This document shows positions 6,581-12,003 of a stretch of 12,003 nucleotides of DNA, one piece after another. The notes under the pieces were generated by a model, which was not told the DNA's origin, made no database searches, and worked only from the letters and a program-made list of their open reading frames with translations. Where the stretch lies: positions 1 through 12,003 of the forward strand of contig JACMOG010000317.1 in NCBI GenBank assembly GCA_014378125.1, written 5' to 3'. Made by a program: the position numbers and the translations under genes. The DNA comes from Vitreoscilla sp. (GTDB lineage: Bacteria; Pseudomonadota; Gammaproteobacteria; Burkholderiales; Burkholderiaceae). Position 1 is the first letter of the stretch, and every line of letters starts with the position of its first letter.

Positions 6581-7086
6581 CCTACTTGCGGTTTGTCGCC
6601 ATGACCGTCACCTCGACCGTGGTTATGTTCGGACTGATGTACCTGAACACCTACGCGCTGGATCATGTCCTGTTCAGTCAGACGCGCGGCTGGATGGCCC
6701 TTCTGATGGGGGCCGTCATGGCCGTCATCATGCTGCTTTTCATGCTCGGCATGTACAAGGACCGGCGCGCCAACGCCGCGATCCTGGTGGGCGCGGCGCT
6801 GGTTTTCAGCGTATCGCTTTGGGCCGTGCGGAGCCAGGAGACCGTCTATGACGTGGCCTGGATGAAGGCCATGATCCCACATCACTCGATCGCGATCATG
6901 ACCAGCGAACGGGCGCACATCCGCGATCCGCGCGTTCGAGCGCTCGCGGACCGGATCATCGCCGCACAGGTCAGCGAGATCCAAGAGATGAGCAGGCTCA
7001 TCTCCGAGCTGGGACGCAGCCCCACACCCTCCGGCGCGCCTGACCTGCCCGCGGGCAGCACCCCAGCGCCAACCGCAAGCAACTGA
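6577..7086 (+). CDS. Membrane-anchored DUF305 protein
   Basis: 169 residues. The ATG at 6577 has GGAG (6563-6566) 10 bases upstream. Three hydrophobic segments are seen at about residues 7-29, 38-60 and 68-86, rich in Met (VVMFGLMYL; LLMGAVMAVIMLLFMLGM). A DUF305 core follows at about 90-147: DVAWMKAMIPHHSIAIM with the hallmark MIPHH at 99-103, then DPRVRALADRIIAAQVSEI and EMSRLI. DUF305 is a four-helix ferritin-like fold; the paired His and Met residues suggest metal contact, and relatives occur near copper-resistance genes, but no reaction is established. The tail from about 148 is Pro/Ser/Ala-rich and probably disordered. Its position after a BON remnant and facing a CBS gene fits a stress-gene cluster. 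Confidence 0.88.
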   Translation: MTYLRFVAMTVTSTVVMFGLMYLNTYALDHVLFSQTRGWMALLMGAVMAVIMLLFMLGMYKDRRANAAILVGAALVFSVSLWAVRSQETVYDVAWMKAMIPHHSIAIMTSERAHIRDPRVRALADRIIAAQVSEIQEMSRLISELGRSPTPSGAPDLPAGSTPAPTASN

Positions 7087-7296
7087 TCACAGCGGCACGC
7101 CGGCGGGCACGGACATCGCCGACGGTTGCACATCACAGCGTCGCGACGTCGAGGCCAATGCGCCGACCTTGGTCGTGCGTATGTGCAGGAACCTGGCGGC
7201 ACGCAATCCTTTTTCCACACGCGCGTGCGACGGCTCGCGATGCATTCTGCCGGGAACCGCATGGTCGCGTCATCAGCGATACCCGACGTTCATCAC
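7087..7296. other. Convergent intergenic region between the DUF305 and CBS genes
   Basis: 210 bases with no gene I can support. It holds a GC-rich stretch just after the DUF305 stop (GGCACGCCGGCGGGC) and a perfect 10-base palindrome CACGCGCGTG at 7218-7227, just after a T-run (CTTTTTCC). No clear intrinsic terminator with a stem followed by a T-run was found for either gene. Confidence 0.5.
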
Positions 7297-7716
7297 CTAA
7301 TCCCGCAGCAGTGCCTCGTCATTCTCAGCCTCACCCAGCAAGCTCTGCAGAGCATCGCGCGCATAGATGATTCCGATCGGCTTGCCATCCTGATCGACCA
7401 CCGGAATGCGTTGCAGGCCACGCTCTTTCATCACCAGCCAGACATCGTGCAGCACGTCATCGGGCCGGCAGGCGACGACATCGCGCGTCATGATCATGGC
7501 CACCCTGACCGTGCAGCCCCCGCCAGCACAGTGCCCGATCTGCGCGACGATATCGGTCTTCGTTAGGACGCCGACCATACCCCCATCGAGGTCGCACACG
7601 ACCACGAGATCCGTGTGGGGCTTGGACATGAGATCGGCCGCATCCTTGACCATCGCTGCGGCATTGATCTTGACCAGGCGCTGGCGTGCCCTGGGCAGCA
7701 TCTGCTCTGCGAACAT
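7297..7716 (-). CDS. CBS-domain pair protein with a cysteine-containing inter-domain segment
   Basis: 139 residues. The minus-strand ATG at 7716 has AGGAG about 9 bases upstream. Two CBS domains make up nearly the whole protein: about 12-62 (DAADLMSKPHTDLVVVCD, then GVLTKTDIV) and about 75-128 (MTRDVVACRPDDVLHDVW, then RIPVVDQDGKPIGIIYARD). Tandem CBS domains form a Bateman module that usually binds adenine nucleotides and senses energy state. The loop between them carries H62, C63 and C68 (GHCAGGGC), with C83 soon after. That spacing could bind metal or form a disulfide (inference). With no attached enzyme domain it probably acts as a free regulator. It is last in the minus-strand unit after pgm, and its start lies inside a second ORF that begins at the pgm stop. 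Confidence 0.9.
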   Translation of the reverse strand: MFAEQMLPRARQRLVKINAAAMVKDAADLMSKPHTDLVVVCDLDGGMVGVLTKTDIVAQIGHCAGGGCTVRVAMIMTRDVVACRPDDVLHDVWLVMKERGLQRIPVVDQDGKPIGIIYARDALQSLLGEAENDEALLRD

Positions 7717-7988
7717 TCCTGCTCTCTCCTGGGTCGCATATCCGCTTGCGCTCGGTCCCGCAGGATCGGTGCCGTTGGTTCATTCATCCGTTTCAGCGCA
7801 GCGCGCTTGTGCGTCGCGACGTGACCGGTCTTGTCGCCTTTGGCCTCGCTTACCTCAAGGCCGCCCAACTTGGCTCCCGTTGTGTAGAAGGTCGCCCGCT
7901 GACCCGTGCCGACGGTGAACATCCACCGCCCCGTCGCGAAACGGGCTCTACCGAACGGGGGCTTAGCTAAGGCGGCGCCGGTTGTCAT
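7563..7988 (-). CDS. Small unknown ORF coupled to the pgm stop; may be a truncated gene
   Basis: The ATG at 7988 overlaps the pgm TGA as ATGA (7985-7988), the same arrangement as at the GH94/pgm junction, which argues that it is translated. Residues 1-~85 look like real protein: FGRARFATGRWMFTVGTGQR, then ATFYTTGAKLGGLEVSEAKG, with a beta-strand-like pattern and normal composition. I do not recognise the family with confidence; a faint likeness to the start of host-attachment (eRF1/baeRF-type) proteins is only a guess. From 7716 down to its stop at 7563 the frame runs inside the CBS gene in another phase, and that part (Cys/Ser/Arg-rich) looks like a shadow. So the genuine gene was probably shortened by deletion or frameshift near 7720-7760, or the true product ends differently. 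Confidence 0.4.
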   Translation of the reverse strand: MTTGAALAKPPFGRARFATGRWMFTVGTGQRATFYTTGAKLGGLEVSEAKGDKTGHVATHKRAALKRMNEPTAPILRDRAQADMRPRREQECSQSRCCPGHASAWSRSMPQRWSRMRPISCPSPTRISWSCATSMGVWSAS

Positions 7989-9649
7989 CGATCGGCCACG
8001 CCCCCTGCGAACAACAGCGCGATCGCGCCCTCACTCTGCTGCTGAATTTGCCGCAGATGACCTGGGCTGCGGAAGCTTTCGGCGTAGATTTTGTAGACAT
8101 CCTCCGTGCCGGACGGTCGCGCGACGAACCAGCCGCCATCCGTGACCACTTTCACGCCGCCGATCGGAGCGCCGTTGCCAGGTGCCTCGGCGAAGCTTGA
8201 GCGGACCTGCTCGCCGGCCAGTGTCGTCATCGCGATATCGCCAGGGGAGAGCCCCTTCAGGATCGCTTTCTGCGCCGGTGTCGCCGCCCCATCGACGCGC
8301 GCGAAGAACGACACGCCCAATTCGCGCTTGATGCTGTCGTAGCCTGCGCTGGGGTCATGGCCCGTGCTTGCGGTGATCTCGGCGGCAAGCAGGCCCATGA
8401 TCAGTCCGTCCTTGTCGGTCGCCCAGACCGTGCCGTCATGCCGCAGGAACGAGGCTCCGGCGCTCTCCTCGCCCACGAAGCCTAGGCTGCCATCGAGAAG
8501 GCCCTCGGTGAACCATTTGAAGCCGACGGGAACTTCGACCAGCCGGCGGCCGAGCTTCGTGGCCACACGATCGATCATCGCGCTGCTGACCACGGTCTTG
8601 CCGATCCCTGCCAAGCCGCTCCAGCCGGGACGATGTGCGAACAGGTAGGCGATGCTGGCGGCGAGGAAGTGATTTGGTTCCATCAGACCACCAGGTCCGG
8701 CCACGATGCCATGTCGGTCGGCGTCCGGGTCGTTGGCGAACGCCACATCGAAACCTTCACGCATGCCAATCAGCCTGGTCATCGCGTACGGCGATGAGCA
8801 GTCCATCCGTATCCGCCCATCCCAATCGGCAGTCATGAAGCCGAAGGTTGGATCCACCGTGTCGCTGACGATGGTGGCACTGATGCGGTAGCGGTCGATG
8901 ATGGGCTGCCAGAACGCCACGCTGGCGCCACCGAGCGGGTCGATGCCGATCCGCACACCGGATGCGCGGATCGCGTCCATGTCGACCACATGGTTCAGGT
9001 CATCGACATACGGTCCGACATAGTCATGGTCGTGACATCGCGACGACCGGCGCGCGCGCTCGTAGGGGATGCGCAGGACCTCTGCGTGCGATGCCGGGAG
9101 CAGCGCGTTGGCGCCCTGCTCAATCCCGGCCGTCACGGCGGTTCCGGCCGGCCCGCCATGCGGGGGATTGTACTTGAATCCGCCATCCTCCGGTGGGTTG
9201 TGCGACGGGGTGATCACGACGCCGTCCGCCAGGCCCGCCGTCCGGCCCCGGTTGTAGGCCAGGATTGCGTGGGAAATCACCGGCGTCGGCGTGTAGCCAT
9301 CGTGCCGGTCAACGAACACGACGATGTCATTGGCGACGAAAACCTCCAGCGCGGTCGCCAGCGCGGGCCGGGACAAGGCGTGGGTGTCGATGCCGACGAA
9401 CAGCGGGCCGTCGATGCCGTTGCGCCGGCGGTGCTGGCAGATCGCCTGGCTGATCGCCAGGATATGCGCCTCGTTGAAGGACGTGTCGAAGGAGGATCCG
9501 CGGTGGCCCGACGTGCCGAAGGCAACGCGCTGCGCCGCAACCGCGGGATCCGGCACCCCGTTGAAGTAGGCCGCAATGAGCCGCGGAACATCGACCAGTA
9601 AAGACGGATCGAGTGTCTTGCCTGCCAGAGGGCTGATCCGAGCAGTCAT
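7985..9649 (-). CDS. pgm: Phosphoglucomutase, alpha-D-glucose phosphate-specific
   Basis: Interconverts glucose 1-phosphate and glucose 6-phosphate in the cytoplasm. At 554 residues it is near the ~546 of E. coli Pgm. The N-terminus has FGTSGHRG (44-51). The phosphoserine loop is TPSHNPPEDGGFKYNPPHGG, with active S149. The metal loop DPDADRHG places D307, D309 and D311. The sugar-binding loop is GEESAG (393-398), with WATDKDGL after it. The phosphate-binding loop is RPSGTEDVYK (511-520). All key residues are present, so the enzyme should be active. The start is the ATG at 9649, which overlaps the GH94 stop as ATGA, a sign of translational coupling; GAGGG lies just upstream. Its pairing with a GH94 enzyme makes sense: GH94 phosphorylases release glucose 1-phosphate, which Pgm would send into central metabolism. 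It is transcribed from the GH94 side, so the IS256 insertion upstream may also affect it. Confidence 0.96.
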   Translation of the reverse strand: MTARISPLAGKTLDPSLLVDVPRLIAAYFNGVPDPAVAAQRVAFGTSGHRGSSFDTSFNEAHILAISQAICQHRRRNGIDGPLFVGIDTHALSRPALATALEVFVANDIVVFVDRHDGYTPTPVISHAILAYNRGRTAGLADGVVITPSHNPPEDGGFKYNPPHGGPAGTAVTAGIEQGANALLPASHAEVLRIPYERARRSSRCHDHDYVGPYVDDLNHVVDMDAIRASGVRIGIDPLGGASVAFWQPIIDRYRISATIVSDTVDPTFGFMTADWDGRIRMDCSSPYAMTRLIGMREGFDVAFANDPDADRHGIVAGPGGLMEPNHFLAASIAYLFAHRPGWSGLAGIGKTVVSSAMIDRVATKLGRRLVEVPVGFKWFTEGLLDGSLGFVGEESAGASFLRHDGTVWATDKDGLIMGLLAAEITASTGHDPSAGYDSIKRELGVSFFARVDGAATPAQKAILKGLSPGDIAMTTLAGEQVRSSFAEAPGNGAPIGGVKVVTDGGWFVARPSGTEDVYKIYAESFRSPGHLRQIQQQSEGAIALLFAGGVADR

Positions 9650-11730
9650 GCCGCCCTCGCGTTCGAGGTAGGGCCGAGCGCCACGTTGACGGCACGCGTG
9701 GCGCCTTCATCGACCATTGGCACCGCGGCGCCGGCGGGCAGGTCCACGCCATCCAGGCTGATCGACACGACGCCCTTGCCCAGGCCCGCGGGGTTCTCGA
9801 CCACAATGACGTAGCGTGTGGATCGCCAGGTGATCGTCACGTTATAGCGCGGCCAATCCCGCGGCACGCAGGGATCGATGTGCAGCGCGGTGCCACGGAT
9901 GCGGATGCCCAGGATGTTCTCGATTCCCACCCGCTGCATCCAGCCCGCGGAGCCGGTGTACCATGACCACCCGCCGCGGCCGACATGCGGCGGCGTGGAG
10001 TAGATGTCGGCGGCCACGACATACGGCTCCAGCTTGTAGCGGGCGACCTCGGCCGGCGTGCGCGCGTGGTTGATCGGGTTCAACATCGCGAACAGTGCGG
10101 CCGCCTTGTCGCCGTCGCCCAGCATCGCGAAGGCCATCACTGACCACAGCGCGGCATGGGTGTATTGCCCGCCATTCTCGCGGATACCCGGCGGATAGCC
10201 TTTGATGTAGCTGGGCTCGGACGTGGTCTTGTCGAATGGTGGCGTCAGCACCAGCAACAGCTTCTCATCGGCGCGGACCAGATTTCGGTCGACCGATACC
10301 ATGGCGCGGGCGGCGCGCGCGGGCGGCGCCACGCCGGAGATCACCCCCCAGGCCTGCGCGATCGAATCGATCCGGCATTCCTCGTCGGCATGCGAGCCGA
10401 GCGGCATTCCATCGTCGAAATAGGCGCGCAGGTACCAGTCGCCGTCCCAGGCGCGTTCGAGTGCCGCCGGCAGCGCCGCGGTGTGGGCGCGCCATGCGGC
10501 GGCGCGCACTGCATCCTTCCGCGCCTCGGCCAGCGGGATGAAGGCCTGCAACGCCGCGTGCGGGAACCACCCGAGCCAGACGCTTTCGCCCTGCCCCGCT
10601 TCGCCGATGCGATTCATGCCGTCGTTCCAATCGCCCGTGCCCATCAGCGGCAGACCGTGGCTGCCGAGATCAAGGCTGTGGTCCAGGCCGCGGGCGCAGT
10701 GCTCGAACAGCGTCGCGGGTGCATCCGCCGTTGTCGGCACGAAGAACCTGTCATGCTCGCCAGGGTCCAGCAACGGACCGGCCAGGAATGTCACCGGTTC
10801 GTCGAGCACGCCGGTATCGCCCGTCGTTTCGACGTAATGCGCCACGGCATAGGCCAGCCAGGCGCGATCATCCGAGATTCGGGTGCGCACGCCGGCGCCC
10901 GTCTGCGGTAGCCACCAGTGCTGCACGTCGCCCTCGACGAACGGCCGCGAAGCCGCGCGGAGCAGATGCGCCCGCGTGATGTCGGGACGGGATGCGGCCA
11001 GCGCCATGCCATCCTGCAACTGGTCGCGGAAGCCGTAGGCGCCACTGGCCTGGTAAAACCCGCCGCGCGCCCAGACGCGACAGGCGAGCGATTGATAGAG
11101 CAGCCAGCCATTCAGCATGATGTCCATGCCGCGATCCGGCGTTTTGACCTGCACGGCGCCGAGCACGTCGTCCCACTGCTCGCCAACGGCGGAGAGAATG
11201 GCGTCCAAATCCGCGGTGCGGTAGCGCGTGACCAGCGCACGGGCAGCTTCGGTGTTCGCGCCGGCACCGAGAAGGAAGACGATCTCGGCGCGACCATCCG
11301 GCGGCAGCTCCAGGCTGGTCCGCAGCGCGGCGCACGGGTCCATCCCGGCGCCCAAAGTGTTGGACAGCGCGCGAGAAGTGCTGAGCGCCTGCGGGAAGGC
11401 CAGCGAGCCGTTGCGACCCAGGAATTCCCGCCGGTCGCCCGTCCAGCTGGTTTGCCTGCCGCCAAGGTCGGCGAACGCGACCTGTGCGCCGAATGCCGCG
11501 TCCCAGGCGTTACGGGCGAAAATGGCCCCCGTCGCCGCATCCAGTTCGGTCTGCACAAAGGCAGCGGTCGCCGTCCGTGAGGGGCCGAGGACCCATTCCA
11601 CATAGGCTGAGACCGAGACGGCGCGCGTACGTCCCGACACATTATGCAGTTGCAGCCTCACGATCTTGATCGGGTCATCGATCGGCACGTACTGCAGCAG
11701 GCTGGTGGCGATCCCGTACGCCGTCCGGTC
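9646..11730 (-). pseudogene. GH94 (cyclic beta-1,2-glucan synthase C-terminal / phosphorylase-type) gene, 5' part cut off by IS256
   Basis: About 690 codons of the C-terminal part of a large protein. The family sequence begins near 11727 (GIATSLLQYVPIDDPIKIVR, then SVSAYVEWVLGPSR). It continues through the (alpha/alpha)6 barrel: YQSLACRVWARGGFYQASGA, then GFRDQLQDG, GDWNDGMNRIG (with the family's general-acid Asp, codon about 10621-10623), GESVWLGWF, GQYTHAALW and GGWSWYTGSAGWMQRVGIEN. It ends in a beta-sandwich tail and a TGA at 9646-9648. GH94 enzymes phosphorolyse beta-glucosides; the closest style is the C-terminal domain of NdvB/Cgs, which trims cyclic glucan length, though stand-alone GH94 proteins also exist. 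The frame stays open past the junction to an ATG at 11982, but that part is IS DNA and not a native start. The N-terminal portion, possibly with glycosyltransferase domains, is missing here and may lie beyond the element. Confidence 0.88.
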
Positions 11731-12003
11731 GGGTTGTGTCCCCGCGGGTGGTGTAGGGGGCCGCCGCATTGATGCTGGCGGCCATCGTGATGGACTTCGG
11801 TAGGGTTGGGTTGTCGAGACCAACAACCTGAACCTTGGGACACCACGATGACCGACGATACGATGGCCCTGCGTGAGCTGCTGCAAAAGGGTTCTGACGC
11901 CAGCCTGCTGCGAGAAATGATCGGCTTTGCCGCCCAGCGGCTGATGGAGCTGGACACTGAGCCTCTCTGCGGCGCCGCTCATGGCGAGCGCAGTGCCGAC
12001 AGG
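11731..12003 (+). mobile_element. IS256-family insertion sequence, left end (continues beyond window)
   Basis: The GH94 reading frame loses family similarity near 11727, and an IS256-type transposase starts at 11848 on the plus strand. The left end is therefore close to 11731 (GGGTTGTGTCCCC); I place it to within about 15 bases. The ~115-base leader holds a CCCGCGGG palindrome (11741-11748) and a short GGTTGT/ACAACC repeat (11809-11828). The other end, matching inverted repeat and target duplication lie outside the window. Confidence 0.75.
11848..12003 (+). CDS. IS256-family (mutator-type) transposase, N-terminal part
   Basis: 52 codons from the ATG at 11848 run open to the window end: MTDDTMALRELLQKGSDASL, then LREMIGFAAQRLMELDTEPL, then CGAAHGERS. 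This is the typical start of alphaproteobacterial IS256 transposases (LLREMIGFAAERLM and GAAHGERSP..R). The catalytic DDE residues lie further downstream. No damage is visible in this part, so the copy may be intact. It points away from the GH94 gene it interrupts. Confidence 0.9.
   Translation, partial: MTDDTMALRELLQKGSDASLLREMIGFAAQRLMELDTEPLCGAAHGERSADR

Noticed and set aside
7182..7212. GGAAC followed 17 bases later by TTTT, resembling an EcfG-type stress promoter
   Set aside because: The second element lacks the CGTT core, and no plus-strand gene follows; the next gene is convergent.
7126..7566. 146-codon plus-strand frame across the CBS gene
   Set aside because: His/Asp/Leu-rich antisense of a clear CBS-pair gene; no ribosome site.
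8990..9601. 203-codon plus-strand frame opposite pgm, and similar ones opposite GH94 (such as 10156-10911)
   Set aside because: Common antisense frames in high-GC DNA; both minus-strand genes have all their family motifs.
10070..10083. TTGAT-N4-TTCAA resembling an FNR/FixK box
   Set aside because: The second half-site deviates from ATCAA, and it lies deep inside the GH94 coding region.
11731..11982. Extending the GH94 frame to an ATG at 11982
   Set aside because: This stretch is the leader and transposase gene of an IS256 element on the other strand; the frame is open there by chance.

Overview
The window is high-GC DNA with long, dense ORFs. Its protein families (a hybrid kinase with FixJ-type output, tandem PRC-barrels, PRC/BON/CBS/DUF305 stress proteins, a cyclic-glucan-type GH94 protein, IS1380 and IS256 transposases) point to an alphaproteobacterium. 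I think Acetobacteraceae or a similar Rhodospirillales/Hyphomicrobiales lineage is most likely, judging by protein style and not by any search. The mix of metabolic genes, gene fragments and two insertion sequences looks like an accessory island or a large plasmid.

Layout. (1) 1-1337, plus: the C-terminal part of a hybrid sensor kinase fused to two receiver domains and a LuxR/FixJ helix-turn-helix. (2) 1500-2375, plus: a secreted Met/Gly-rich protein of the LTXXQ (Spy/CpxP-like) type. (3) 2587-5223, plus: a compact run of a two-domain PRC-barrel protein, an unknown one-TM protein, triosephosphate isomerase and an unknown 132-residue protein. (4) 5192-6353, minus: a damaged IS1380-family transposase whose 3' part has been replaced by the last ~45 codons of a succinate dehydrogenase iron-sulfur subunit gene (sdhB), giving one long chimeric reading frame. 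(5) 6404-7086, plus: a decayed BON-domain gene start, then a membrane DUF305 protein. (6) 7297-11730, minus: an operon in the order GH94 protein, phosphoglucomutase, small unknown ORF, CBS-pair protein. The first two junctions are 4-base ATGA overlaps. (7) 11731-12003, plus: the 5' end of an IS256-family element that has cut off the 5' part of the GH94 gene.

How the parts may work together (inference): TpiA, a sugar-phosphate mutase and a glucan-phosphorolysis-type GH94 enzyme form a sugar-phosphate/glucan module. They sit among small regulatory or stress proteins (PRC, BON, CBS, DUF305, LTXXQ) and next to a two-component regulator. This resembles an accessory carbon-storage and stress island that is now being broken by insertion sequences. 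The least explained parts are the two unknown proteins flanking TpiA and the small ORF coupled to pgm.
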